Of a stretch of 64,000 nt of DNA, positions 11,166-22,954 are shown piece by piece. Each line of letters opens with the position of its first letter. Position 1 is the stretch's first letter. A model generated the notes under the pieces. It saw only the letters and a list, made by a program, of their open reading frames with translations. It was not told the origin of the DNA and searched no databases. This DNA comes from Gonapodya prolifera JEL478 (lineage: Eukaryota > Monoblepharomycota > Monoblepharidomycetes > Monoblepharidales > Gonapodyaceae): contig KQ965812.1 of NCBI GenBank assembly GCA_001574975.1, forward strand, positions 44,041 through 108,040. Reading direction: 5' to 3'. The position numbers were made by a program, and so were the translations under genes.

Positions 11166-11726
11166 TCAATCTATGATACACCTGTCCATGTCGTCCACCA
11201 ACGATGAATATGCGTCATCATCCTCAGAGAATTCTGCGGCCTTTCCGCCATCTCTGCAATGGCGTGTCACTGCACAGCGGAGGTGGTAGTGCAAGAGCTT
11301 TTGATGCGCAAAAAGTGTCACCCATTGTTGCTCCACTCCTCCATCACTTACGCTCCCCTCTGGCATGTGAAGTATCTTTCCATTATGAGCAAAGAGCGAG
11401 TGACTACCTGCCAGAACCAGCACTCTGTATGTCGTGTCGGAACCAGACACAGGGACCAATGACCATTCAAGTCTGTCAAATGTACTGCAAAGCGCTGCTT
11501 CCAGCAAAACTCCGTTTTCCAAGCCGTTGATGCCAACCCTGGAAAGAACAAGCTGAACGCTGTGGGGGTATTGATGAAAGGTGCTTGGTGCACTCCCAGA
11601 GATGGGGATAACGTGACACCCCTGCAAGGCTTTAGTGTAGCATTCCCTCGTGATGACACAGGACCGATTCCGCTGGAGTGGTTCTTTGCGAAATGATGTT
11701 TGAGCGGGCGTTCTTGCCGGGTCCAC
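11166..11726 (-). CDS. HNH-nuclease-domain-like protein (partial model)
   Basis: A 186-codon minus-strand frame contains SCVITRECYTKALQGCHVIP, then a spacer, then NGLENGVLLEAALCSTFD. This is the pattern of fungal HNH_2-type domains: a CxxT core, a His-x-Ile-Pro metal-site strand, and an N-G-x-x-L-L...FD helix. The C-terminal tail is acidic (EFSEDDDAYSSLVDDMD). Fungal proteins of this type are common, lineage-expanded and mostly of unknown function. The true N-terminus probably lies in one or more further exons between 11730 and 11950 (a helical SYRLSYSLSKLMELKAAQ frame is seen there), but I could not fix the junction. It may also be a decaying copy, because the consensus R-x-G before the Cys is weak. 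Confidence 0.5.
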   Translation of the reverse strand: MDPARTPAQTSFRKEPLQRNRSCVITRECYTKALQGCHVIPISGSAPSTFHQYPHSVQLVLSRVGINGLENGVLLEAALCSTFDRLEWSLVPVSGSDTTYRVLVLAGSHSLFAHNGKILHMPEGSVSDGGVEQQWVTLFAHQKLLHYHLRCAVTRHCRDGGKAAEFSEDDDAYSSLVDDMDRCIID

Positions 11727-12084
11727 TGGAAACTGAGCTTGAGCTGGATGATTTGAGCCCCACAGATGTTCCAGATCTCATTTCAGGGTTCAGGGGTTCC
11801 ATCGGCCGTCCTTGATGCCACTCGTGGGAGTATGTATTGTGCTGCTTTCAACTCCATCAGCTTCGACAATGAGTATGATAGCCGATAGCTCAGCTCCATA
11901 ATTTCACCAGAGGAAGAGCTCGAGTTGGGGCACCGTCTCCCCATTTGACAAGGATTCGCTTGGCATCGCTTACTGCAAGGAAAAGGGCAAGAAGAGAAAA
12001 AGGTCGGAGTCACAGGAAAGGCAACAATGAGCTGCGGCCTCTATGACTGTGGTCACCAAAGCTTCCTTTCCGATCGCAACGACG

Positions 12085-13793
12085 ATGTCTTCTTCTCTTG
12101 CCGCGCTCGCATCCCGCGCAATCGAGACGGGCGGTGAATCCGATTTCGAAGCGGCGGAAAGAGAGGGAACGCGGTTGGCGCTGCAAAACGCTCTCGGGAA
12201 GCTGGAGTCGCACCTAAAGAATCCAGAAACGAAGCCGGAACGAATCGCAGCAGCCGTTTCTTTCATTTCTCAGGTGAATACCGTAGCATCGGAGGACAGA
12301 TGGACGTCTACCGCGGACCGGAATCACCATGACGGATCTCGGTCATGCGCCCTCCCGTCACATGGGATGCCGCAGACGAAACGACTTTGTGCCACCAATG
12401 CCTAACTGCGACAATTGATTTATCAGATTACTCACGGCGTGTCTAGATTTCCAATCGAACTCATACCGAGATTCAACACTTGTCTTGTGACAGCACTTGA
12501 GCGATTCGGTGATGACACAAGGGTCGTAGACGCAGTTGCAGGTGAGTTCACTTCTTGACATCGCGCTACGCACCCAACCCATCACCTCCTCGAAGACTGC
12601 TATCCGACTCTCATACAACTATCCAGCTCCCTCGCCAACCCTGAATTGCATTCGCAACTATCTCAACTCGTTACAAAACACTCCTCAGACCCGCATGCCC
12701 GACTCAAACTCGCCATGGCTATCCAGGCGATCGAGGCCGCGAGTGGCCGCGCTGTAGACGAGAGCGCGGCCGCGCCAAAGTCCGATGACGTGGTTCAGCT
12801 CGCGCTGGCATCGCTCAATGAGCTGCTAGACCCTGTGAAAGCGCAGAGTGGTGGACTTCTTGTTGAAGAGATGGCGCAGATGGTGGCGGAACGAGAGAGA
12901 GTATTAACTGGTGAGTTGCAACAACACCATATCGATGGGTCTTTTGGTGAGACAGGAGAGGATGAGAGAGTTCTGGGGACGGGCGTACGAAGGATATGCC
13001 TAAATCCCCATGAAAGAAGGTGATGGGATTAACCTTATCCCTTCATCCCACATGCGCAGACCCGTCCAACCGTTCCCTCGTCCTCCTGCACCGCCCACAA
13101 GTCCACCGAGCCTTTCTTTCCATATTCGAGGCGTTTGGCTGGAAACCCGAGGACGGTACAACACCAGGGACAGCACCAGCGAAGGAACCACACGCTCCAA
13201 AAACTGCCGCGGCCTCCGACGCGGAAGGAACGACAAAAGAGACGGAGGATGACTGGGACCCGTCCAAGGGTGTCAGAATCGATCCGTTTTTGCTCACGGC
13301 GTACGACGGTGAGTGGCGATGACGGCGAGGTGGCATCACGTCTTGCGCTGACCGATAAACCTGTCATCTGTTCCCCCGTGGCTTCACGGTTCGTAATTGC
13401 GCCCCGCCATGTGCGACTCTGAACACCGACACGCCAGATTTCGCCATTCTCTTCCACTGTGAGAACCCAACCTGCCTCAAGGTTCCCCTCCAGTCAGTGG
13501 ATGAGCTCAAGGGATGCGGTGGCTGTGGGAGAGCGTTTTATTGTGGCAGGGAATGTGAGTCAATCGCTGAAACTGGGCTTTCGAGAAAGCGGTATGCAAT
13601 TATTCTGCTGTATTCCTCGCCTCGACTCCTTTGGATCACACAGGTCAAAAAGGTGAGGAACTCGATTTCTCTAGAAGCTGGGCCCCGAATTTCGTGCTCA
13701 GTGTTACCTCGACACCCCGTACATTCGCCCCATCTGTCCGTCGACTCGGTGACAGCCTGTTGGAAAGACCACAAGCCGATTTGCAAGCGATAA
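12085..13793 (+). CDS. MYND zinc-finger protein
   Basis: Exons 12085-12273, 12427-12541, 12596-12910, 13060-13308, 13438-13554, 13644-13652 and 13756-13793 join to 343 codons. The first 270 residues are helical and resemble no domain I can name. The C-terminus is a MYND finger: CENPTC, then CGGCGRAFYCGREC, then QKACWKDHKPIC, with all zinc-ligand positions present only if a 9-nt microexon (13644-13652) is included. MYND fingers bind short proline-containing peptides in partner proteins. Without a SET domain it is not an SMYD methyltransferase. The ATG at 12085 was chosen over an in-frame one at 12043 because the helical region starts there. The gene converges on nitrate reductase with about 130 bp between the two stop codons. 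Confidence 0.8.
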
Positions 13794-13921
13794 CCCATTC
13801 CTACAATCCGCACAAAACACATTCGAACAGAACCGTCTATGTATTATCCCACTTCACGAGAGAGGGAGTACAGATGCAATTAATGTTGACAGAAATACAG
13901 CACCAGACAATGACCACCGTG

Positions 13922-16407
13922 TTACGAAGCAATGTAGCCGACCGCGAATTTGTCTTTCATCGCCTTGGCAGCGTTACCGTGAATGGCGCGGAAGTCCTCG
14001 GTCGCGTCTTGGCCTGCCACGATCATGATCGATTTGGCACCTGACACGCAATGAGAGAAATCCGTTAACACATTTGAAGTGCGGTTGCGGTGTCGGGAAA
14101 AAACGACTCACCACCAGGATGACGTTTCAAGAACTTTGTGCAGTCCAGAACCAACGCGTCAATGACGATGTAGCAGTCGGTCTCCGACTTATGCAATGCC
14201 ACTTCTGCCATCGTCATGGGTTTGAGGCCCTCCTTTAGTGTGGCCTTGCTCTTCGCGGGTTCCGCCGCGACGGTGGGGGTCGGTGAGGAAAGGGCCTTTT
14301 CCCGTGGCATCCACCCATCCTCTTTGGACTTGCTAATGTTGGTGGGATGTTGCCATGTGTAGGTCGATGTCGCGGGGTCGAAGAAGAGCTTCACGCGGTA
14401 CCACTGGCAAACACGGACTGTGAAACACGATTGCTATTGAGACTTGAAAGGATAACTCACGTTATTGGACATCATCCCCAGCAAGTTCCATGTTTGCTCC
14501 CTGGGTTGTGTGTTCTGGCTGGCGTCCCAACATCGCACGAGCACTTCCCCCACTTCAGACACGGAGTCGGCATCTGGGTTCTCTTTCACCGGAACCTCAA
14601 CCTCCGTCTCCCATAAAAACCAGCACCAGAAGCGTGTCCCGTGGCGCGGTGCGCCGTCGGTACTACCGTGTCGGACGGAGGGGACCAGGTGCCATGTTTG
14701 ACCATTGTCCACAGAGAGTTCCACCCGGATGATTCGGCGGCCACCCCCCGTGTATGCGTATCCCTTGACAGGTAGCCGTACGGTTGTGGGAGAAGATCCA
14801 GTCTTCTTCACGTCGCATGGGGTTCCGTGAGATGGAGTAGTGATGACGGAGTTGATGTTGCGCTCGTTGATGATGAACTCGGGTCGGCGCCTTGAGAGAA
14901 AAACAAGTTTGGAATCAACTTTCGTGCATGTTGCAAGAGCTCTGGGACATCGAAACCCACCACCAATTGACCTTACTCGTGCCGCCTTTGGAGTTGGGAA
15001 TTTGGGTGGTGGTGAGTGCCACAGCGGCAGAGGTGACGTTTGGCGGAAGGACTCTATTATCCTCAAAATGGTAGGTGGAATCGCTTTCCTAGAGATTCGT
15101 ACCGTAATGAGCGCAAGCCCTGCACATAGGAAGTGCGACCGAACACCCACCGACTCGCTGACTGTGACCTTGGAAAGCCACTTGACCATACGGCCACCGA
15201 TCCAGCCCGGAATGATGACTCGAAGTGGGTAGCCGTGGTCGGGGGGGAGTTGCTGCGCATTTTTTTTTTTTTTTCGTGAGTTAGATTGTGTGGTGTGAAG
15301 CGAGACGTGGGAAGGCATACCTCTCCGTTCATCTCGTACGCCAAAAGAATGTCGGACGTGTAATCCAGAGCCATTTCGACAGGGACAGTCGTTCCGTAGT
15401 AGCCTTTCGGAAGGGTTTCCGCTCCAGCAAAGTTGACGAATCGTGGTTCGGCGACGGTGCCGTCTTCCCGCTTTGCAGACTTGACGCCCCCGCAAAGCTC
15501 AAGAACGTAAGAGAGCGGTACGCCTGACCATACGGCGGTGGATACGGCTGCAGGACCCCAGCTAGTCGAGAGTTGTACGCTTAGAAATCCGCAGTGTTGG
15601 AGGTCGAGGCGAAAACGAGACGAGACGAACCTGAAGCCCTGCGAGTTCTTGGTGACGTTTTGCTCGTGTCGTCGGTTCCCCGCGCAGGTAAGTGTGACCT
15701 GGAAGGTAGATTTGGGCATCGATGCGATTTCGTCCATGGTGAAGGTCCGAGGGTTACGAACGAGCCTGTAAATAAAGCAAGCACGGTGAAATTGACGCAT
15801 GTACGCATGGCAACTGCAGTCGAGAACGCACCCGTCAAAGGAAACTTTGAACTCGGACCACTCAAGGTTGGGCACTGGCCCGTGATTGCGCACGTAATGC
15901 AGCGCATTCGGTGTGAGACCATTGTGCTGTTCTGCAGCTTCCATAAGAGACGTGATCGGTGCCTATCGAACAAGAATTTCCTATGAGTCTCATTCAACAA
16001 TGTGCATATGATCCAAGCCTGACCTCAGAATTGAAGGGATGCCGCCCAGTCAAGCGAACCATGTCCGGATGACGAGGAATCCAGTTGTCCTGTGTCAAAA
16101 GAACAACGTTTACAGAATGCTGAGAGAGAAAAAATGCGAGGTGACCCACAGGTGTGTCCCCATCCCGCTTGTCGACATCACCATTCCACTGCCGCAATTC
16201 AGAAGGCAGTTCCAAGGCCTGCGACTCTTTTCCCTTGGTGAGTGTGTCATTCCGCTTCCCATTCCCGGCCGATGTGATGGCCGCGATTAGGGTTGCGCCT
16301 GCGACACCGGATAGCGCCCCCAGCGTTGCCGCGATTGCCCACACGGGCTGCGACGTCGCCGGTGCGTCTGTCAGCGAAAGCGATGCGATCAGCGGAATGA
16401 TGGACAT
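13922..16407 (-). CDS. Nitrate reductase (molybdopterin + cytochrome b5, no FAD domain)
   Basis: Nine exons (16407-16024, 15962-15832, 15765-15631, 15561-15321, 15252-15151, 15088-14964, 14890-14461, 14403-14112, 14040-13922) sum to 1959 nt, or 652 codons. The order is: an N-terminal hydrophobic segment (about residues 20-42); the Mo-cofactor domain, with MVRLTGRHPFN, NALHYVRNHGPVP, the active-site Cys in TLTCAGNRRHEQN, STAVWSGVPL and IIPGWIGGRMVKWL; the Mo dimerisation domain, ending NTQPREQTWNLLGMM; then a cytochrome b5 domain with both haem histidines (KRHPGG and AIHG). It then stops. Fungal nitrate reductases usually continue with FAD and NAD(P)H domains and run to about 850-900 residues; the next gene begins within 130 bp, so those domains are absent. 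Sulfite oxidase is the alternative, but the motifs fit nitrate reductase better. Confidence 0.82.
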
Positions 16408-16681
16408 GGGAGCGGTCGGCGAGGAAGCGCGATGGGCTGTGCATAAGTGCAGGGGTGGGAGGGGTGGTGGTGCATCATCAATTTTCCTCGATCACACTCC
16501 GACCTGTTATTCCGAACTGATTGCTCCGTCAGGTCACAAAAATAATGTAATCTACATCAACGCAAGAAGTTCGCAAACTTCAATTCGAAATTTAGGTAAT
16601 CTACCCGAAATAAAATGGCAACCAGCGACTCGATCCAGTTCGCTCACATCGCTGCAACTTGATAAAATGTCCAACGAACAT

Positions 16682-18072
16682 TCAAGGGGAAGCAGGGCTT
16701 CCTATCTGTATTGCTCTTTCTACTGCTAGTTTAGGGCTATCCCTATATTCAACAAAATGTCCCTGGAGCACTGCGGTGCTGACGTGTCGGCCCTGGAGAG
16801 CTTTCACGAACTTTTCGCAGAGTTCGACATCCGAATCACCAAAGAACCTTCGGAACATCCCGCGTATTTGGTGAGGTGTTGCCCACCCGAACTCTTCCCG
16901 CAAGTCGACCCGTCCCGGTCGAATCAGTGCTGGATCTAGTTGCGAGACATGGTTTGTTGTCATAAAAATGATCCGCTCCTCAGAGGACGCAACGCCGTCG
17001 AGTGCGTTCAATAATCCCGAGAAAGTGACCATCGATGCAAAGCTTCGAGGATAAACAGAGGATGTAAATAAATGAAGTTGAGATCGGAAAGAGACTGCTT
17101 CGACTCATACCCCTGCTTGTCCGACTGAGCTCGCTTGGAAAACGCCGCATCAATATCCTCGAGAAGAATCAGGCTGCGATGCGGCGCGTGGCTCAGAAGA
17201 TGATTCAATCGATCATCTGTGAGTCCACGCTCGGCAAGATTCAGGACACAAATGTTGTACTCCAGATGGCCGGCCAGAGCAAGAATAAAAGACGTTTTTC
17301 CGGAGCCAGGAACTCCGTAGAGAAGATAGCCTCGTCGGTAGGGTATCCCTAGTGTCTCATCATGTCTCATCAGACTTGGACGTTGGAAAAGAATCTACAC
17401 CGACGGCTCACCACGGTCGTAGTACCAGCTCCCGTTGTCAATGAACCCCCGAACATCCTTCAGAATCCGTTCTGAGACGCCTTCTGCCAGCAAAACAGAG
17501 TCAAGAGGTCGACGCCGCCTCGGCTGCCCGAACGGTCGCCAATCCGGCCCGTAGCTCGAATATATCACTGTCTTCCCTTCCTCCTTCTCCAACGCAAGCA
17601 CCCTCGCTTCTTCAAGGAGCTGCGGAAACAATTTTCGGTCTCTCGACAGCGTTGTAAGCGTCACGGTCTCCCACGGTGCCGCGTTCGAAAGGTCGAGCAT
17701 CTGTCGCTCCCGAGTCCGTTCGACCATGAACCAGGCACCACGGAACCGAAATACATGCGTGCCAGGTCCAGCGACAAGCCCAAACTCGGTTTTCGTACTC
17801 CCGTTATCGTGCCGCGTGTGCTGGGTCTGAACACTTAATGTGGGACTCCACGCTTTCGTCGTCGGCGATGTGGACATCCAGTGGAGGACCCAAGGGTAAG
17901 CTTTATCTTTGGATGGAATTTCCAGCGAGACAAGGAGGCGACTACGTGCGAGCCGCGCGCCGTGCACAAAGCTCGACCGGAACAGAGCGAGCGCAGTGCC
18001 CACCCCGAACAAGCCGAATCCCGCAGTGAAATAGGGATTTCCTTCGAACGCTGCAAGGATAGTTTCGGTCAT
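16682..18072 (-). CDS. BCS1: Mitochondrial AAA chaperone BCS1
   Basis: Three exons (18072-17412, 17348-17111, 17042-16682) join to 419 codons. The N-terminal BCS1 region carries a hydrophobic segment ([17 protein letters not shown]) that in the family crosses the inner mitochondrial membrane and contains the targeting information. The AAA domain shows the family signature [22 protein letters not shown], Walker [12 protein letters not shown], sensor 1 IIFMTTNH and arginine finger [14 protein letters not shown]1 translocates the folded Rieske protein into respiratory complex III. The length is normal (about 420-450). The start and the first exon fit the family without adjustment. Confidence 0.92.
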
Positions 18073-18543
18073 CGCGACCGATTTCGTCCGTGAGTTGGAG
18101 AAGCGATCGTGGCATCAGACAAAAGGAAAAGATCCCTATCTTCTCATTTTTCAGTTCAGATCATCAGATTCTCAATTCTACACCGGGATTGCATCTAAAG
18201 GATATCTATACAAATTGCGCATTTTCGTGATGATATCAATTATACTTGTGCCATGACATTACCCAACAATTTTTGCGCGGACAACGAACATTCACTGCGA
18301 AGCTTGCGTCTCCAACGCGTTTTCGAATCCCTCGTTTGAGGAAGATCGCGAGATAGAAGAGGGCGACGGTCCGGTGTTGGGTTCCAAAGACGACCGACGA
18401 AACCGGGTGTGGTGTTGCGTGGGTGGTGGCGACCAAATGGTCGCTGCAAGTTGTCGAAGTGTAGCTTCTTCCGGTTGCGCTGAATCAATCCTGGTGGAAC
18501 ATGTTAATACCGCGATTGCATTTCGGTCAACTTCTCCGGGATC
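18073..18543. other. Intergenic region upstream of BCS1
   Basis: About 470 bp between the BCS1 start and the 3' end of the OSBP gene, both on the minus strand. It should hold the BCS1 promoter. Short open frames (for example 18236-18436) show no recognisable family. Confidence 0.4.
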
Positions 18544-20259
18544 TCACCCCTTTCTGCCCATCATCGTCCAACGCTCCCCATGGCGTGCAAAGTACCTAGA
18601 AGACCATTCCACGCCTTCGGCATCCCGAGAACGTGCGTTGGCCCTCTGTGTGTCTTCGATGAGGTTTTTCTCCATAGTTGCTGCATCCATATCCTGCTTC
18701 AAAAGGCTTGCGGTCACACTCGACCATAACCTGTTATCAAGACATGGGTTACAAAGCTACGAAGAGAGCCTTCGAAAAGATTGAATTCACCGACGAGATT
18801 CGTATTCTTCCTGCTCTCCGATTGGCGCCACAGTGATTGGGTGAACCCGGGCTCTCTCAGCGTCGAACAGAATGTGCGGTTCACCATCCTCGAGTCCTGG
18901 AAATGTAAATCCCTTCTTTCTCGCCTAAGCGATTTGCTTTTAGATTCAAGACAAGGAAAAGTATGAGCAGCGGGACGTACTTTTGGAGCAATTTGGATAT
19001 AGAGAACGTCCGACCACTTTCCCGTCAGGTGGAAAAGTTCTTCCCCAGTTGATTCCCGTTTAATCACACCTTTGATCGCATTGTATGTTCCGGTAAAGAA
19101 CCCCTTTGAGACAGGTGAGCACGCACGCAGATAATGAACAGCTCAATTGAGGCACTTGCCTTCACCAGGAAGTCAATCTCCGCAACGAGGTCCGTCTTCG
19201 CGCACCGAACTGTCACTTTATCTCCCATCTCCATGTACATCTTTCCAAACAAAATCCCACGTGCGTATGCGTTTGGCATTGTAACGAAGTACTCTTCCCC
19301 CTCCAGCTCCTTAACTCCAGGAAACGAAATGTATGAGCCTCCTTCCATGAACGACGCTGCACTGTTTCCAAGAAATTTGGATATCGGCGACATTGTGCCC
19401 TCCACCATGATATGGTTTTGAGGATTTGCGTAGAAGAAGGCAGACATGGGAGGATGGTGAGAGACTTGCTCTGCGACGTAGAGAGAGGTCGATTTGTCGT
19501 CGATGTTCCAAGATGCACGAAATATTTCGCCGAGGACGGGGTTGTATGGCTTCTTCACCCCCTGCACCCCGTAGTTGGAGTCACCAATGTGATTGGAAAG
19601 TGCGGCAAAATCCCACGAACCTTGGGTCGAATATGCCAGCCGGCTAGGAAATACTTGGTCACGTGTACAAATCGTTCCACCGGATCTTGCGTTTGTGGTA
19701 CTCTGATTGGGAAAGTGACGAAGACATGTCGTCACAGACAGGAACCGCGTTGGGAAGCCCCCGACGAGCAAATCCCAATCTAATTGTCACACCGATGATC
19801 GCAACTTACAAAAGTACCGAACTCACCGAGCGAGTATGTCAGGATGTGCAAAGAAGTCGGTGATGCGTTCCAACATGCTTCGAGGTTCGAGCACGAACAC
19901 AGGGAGAGCGACACGATGGAGGTCCATGCCTTTCCGCAGCTGCGATATAATTCCCATTAGGATGCTCCTATGATGTACGCCGAGGTTCCAGAGTGATGTA
20001 ATCGCCAAGGAGCAGTCATGCGTTCGATGAGACCAAGAATGGACCACACGATGGCGTGTCATCAAACCGACCAGGTACCACCGTTCAACACCGTCAGCTC
20101 TTATCAGTATCCGACTGTAATGTCGCGATCTCACCTTGGTTTCTCGTCCAAAACCTCCTGCTCGACATCAGACCCAATCTCGCTCCGTTCATCTGAGCTC
20201 ACAGCGACGATGTTCCCGCAGACTTCTGTAGGACTGCTCTGCACTTTCACGGGGCCCAT
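18544..20259 (-). CDS. Oxysterol-binding protein (OSBP/Kes1 family)
   Basis: A minus-strand, multi-exon gene; early exons are 20259-20135, 19967-19827, 19702-19621 and one beginning at 19561. The family order is clear: LERITDFFAHPDIL, VTKYFLAGWHIRPKG, the fingerprint EQVSHHPP (in YVAEQVSHHPPMSAFF), GSYISFPGV, KGFFTGTYNAIKG, then GEQEEYESRR, SSVTASLL and a terminal EGVEWSSRYFARH. This is a short OSBP with only the lipid-exchange domain and no PH or ankyrin regions, as in yeast Kes1/Osh4. Such proteins exchange sterol and phosphatidylinositol-4-phosphate at membrane contacts. The start at 20259 (MGPVKVQSS) was chosen because upstream codons look non-coding. The intron near 19158 could use a GC donor (keeping VK before GFFTG) or a GT donor three bases away in phase. 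Confidence 0.88.
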
Positions 20260-20414
20260 AGCTTGGGGAAGTTGATGATGGACGGTAATTGGTCTGTTGA
20301 ATACCCTGATGCCCCAACTAGCTGCACAGGAGAATCCTCCGAGACGCCGCAATTCCTTGAACCTGAACCCAAGAACATTCATTCATTTTAATACAAATCA
20401 TGTGATACAATTGC

Positions 20415-22954
20415 TTATGCGCTTTTTGCATCGTTGCCTTCGTTTCCATCCGCGTCAGACCCGGAACCCTTACGGGATCTTTTGAGCTCGCGGTCGTCAC
20501 TCTTTGATTCTTCCTCATCATAATTGGTCTCATCCAGACCTCGCTTTACCGATCCACGGTCTTCGTTTGTTATGGCGGAGACTGCAGCGAGTTGGTCCAG
20601 AGGTGACAAATCGCTTGGTGAAACTCGAACTCCTCCATTAGCTCCTAATGGGGCAGCAGCGGCAACCGACGTAACTGTCGCTGGTGGCGCTGCAAATGAC
20701 TGGAGAGAGCCTAATCCAGAAAGGGCGGCGGCGGCCATGACGTCAAGTCCGTTCGTGGTGGTTGGAGGGTAGCGTTCAGGTGGCTGCTGTGCTGTCGCAG
20801 GAGGGCCGGGATGTGGCGTTTGAGGGTGTGGAGGTGTGTACTGCCGTGCTGGTGGGGGTTGCGCTTTGGGAGCACGTTAAGACGGGGGAGCGTTGAGGGA
20901 AAGCTTGTGGAATCACTCACTGGTAGAGTCACGATCCTGAGAGTAATATCCAACAGGTGGTCCAGATGGTGTCGACGCATTGTGCGAAGCAACTCCGTTC
21001 GGAGGGCCAGATGCCATTGGAGGGTAACCAGCCCTTCGAGCTTCCATGTTCGGAGAAGGAATCACTGGTTGATGTTGGAGGGGAGGCATCTGCATTCCCG
21101 GTCCGCGAGCTGCCGAGTTCGGCGCAGTGCCATTAGGATGCGACTGCATCGGTGCATTTGAACTCCATCGACTACTTTCACTGGGAGTCATATTTCCTGT
21201 TGGTGGTCTGTGCGACGGAAGGGGGGACTGGTCCGAAAACAGAATATCAGCACTAATCCTCGGTAAAGCCAGCTGCCTCGTCAACTTACATTTGAGCCCG
21301 GACCCGCTCCGTTTACCCTGGGATACCCTGGCATTTGTTGAGGTGGTCCCCATGCTTGGACCTGTGGGCCTTGGGGTCCCGAGGGATGAACGCTCTGATT
21401 ATAGGCCATCGGATTCGATCTATCCTGGGGTCCAGCAGGTGGTGGAGCACCACTATGTGCCCCTTGCTCCAGGAGTTGGAGGCGCTGCTTCACGTGGGGA
21501 TTGTTGGGGTCCAGTTCCAGAGCACGTTTGTAAGCGTCCATGGCATCGCTGATTTGGTTATTGCAGGACTCATAGAGGGTACCCAAGTCATACCTTAGAA
21601 GAGGGGAGGAGAAAGGTGTACCCAACATTTAAAAGGAAGGGCACAGAATACCATGCTACTCACCACACCTCGCTGATGTATGGGTTCAACCTGATAGCAC
21701 GAGAGTATGCATCCAGAGCGTCCCTGTATTGGTTTATTTGGTAGTATAGCACCCCGATGGAACACCAGAAGGTCGGATTCCTTCCATCACGGTAAACTGC
21801 TTGTTGGTAGGCATCGTACGCCTTGTTGAATTTCTGCTGCGCCATAAAACAACGGCCGAGAAGATACCAAGTTTGCGCGTCTGCGGGGTCAGACTCCAGA
21901 GAGCGTGAGAGAAACGAAACAGCCAGCTCTTGGTTTGCGAAGGAAGATGATTGTTGATGATACAGCCAGCCCAGCTGCTGGAGGACTTTTGCATGGGTGG
22001 GATTTTCAGCCAAAACTCTCTCGTATGCGGTACGTGCGGAGTCAAAGTCTTTCTGTTGCTCGTGCCTGCAACAACAGAATAAGCTGTAAAGCCCCAGTGG
22101 AGAAACGACAATCGCACTCACACATGCCCAATTTGAAACCAAATGTCCATTTCAGTCAGTGGTTTAGGCGGATTGCCCAGTATGTACCGGAAGCACTGAA
22201 TTGGAGTGAGTATCTTACTACGCGAATGACTTAATCGGACAATGCTCACCTGGAGACTCAGTTCGTACTTCCCTTGTTGCTTGTATATGATACCCAAGCG
22301 AAAGTAAATCTCATTGGCCTTCTCGAACTTGGGCTCCATGCGGATCACTGCCGCAAACGCTTCCTCTGCGTGGTCGTATGACCCATACCGGTCATAAAGA
22401 ATTCCGATTCCATACCACAGTTTCGGCTCCTACGGAAAGAAAAAAATTACAGGCTATCGAAGGATTCATATCTACCCCACAACATACCTTCGGGTTCGGC
22501 AAATGATACAAGGCTTGTTGGTATGCTTGATAAGCCTTCTGCAAGTCGTCTTGCATCAGGTAGCAGTGTCCAAGAGCTCCCCAAACCTCCCCGTTTCCTT
22601 GATCAACAGCAAGGACTCTATTAAAGTACTCCACAGCTCTGGGGTACTGTTCACGGGCCCGGCATAATGCAGCAATTTGTGTGAGTGCTGGAACGGAGTA
22701 TGGGTTGTGTCGAAGCGCTGATTCATATGCGGCCATGGCCCTGTCCGCATCATTCATAGTTTCGGCGAGAGTACCTGGAGATCCGAGAAGAGAGTTTGTT
22801 TCAGTAAGGAGGTTCGAACACGTCAAACCAAAGTGATAGAGCCACAGAAGCCCTGACCCTCACCAATCGAGAGCCAAGTCTGCTCATTCATCGAGGTCAG
22901 TCGTTGAGATACTGTCATAGTTGGATACGAGTGATTCGGCGTGTGTGTTGCCAT
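20415..22954 (-). CDS. General transcriptional co-repressor SSN6/CYC8 (TPR)
   Basis: The first exon begins MATHTPNHSYP (ATG at 22954) and reaches NEQTWLSIG. Later exons encode about ten TPR units, including ALRHNPYSVPALTQIA, EVWGALGHCYLMQDDLQKAY, EMDIWFQIGHVHEQQKDF, TWYLLGRCFMAQQKFNKAYD and EVWYDLGTLYESCNNQ. This is the characteristic Ssn6 TPR block. A Gln/Pro/Ser-rich middle and an Ala-rich then acidic/Lys-Arg C-terminus (DDRELKRSRKGSGSDAD) follow, ending at 20415. The protein acts in the nucleus as an adaptor between Tup1-type WD40 repressors and DNA-binding factors. At least six introns of about 60-90 bp interrupt it. Identification is strong; exact junctions in the low-complexity C-terminal third were not all resolved. 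Confidence 0.88.

Noticed and set aside
14434-15495. 353-codon minus-strand frame as a separate gene
   Set aside because: It is nitrate reductase exons read through introns; splicing gives a better and complete protein.
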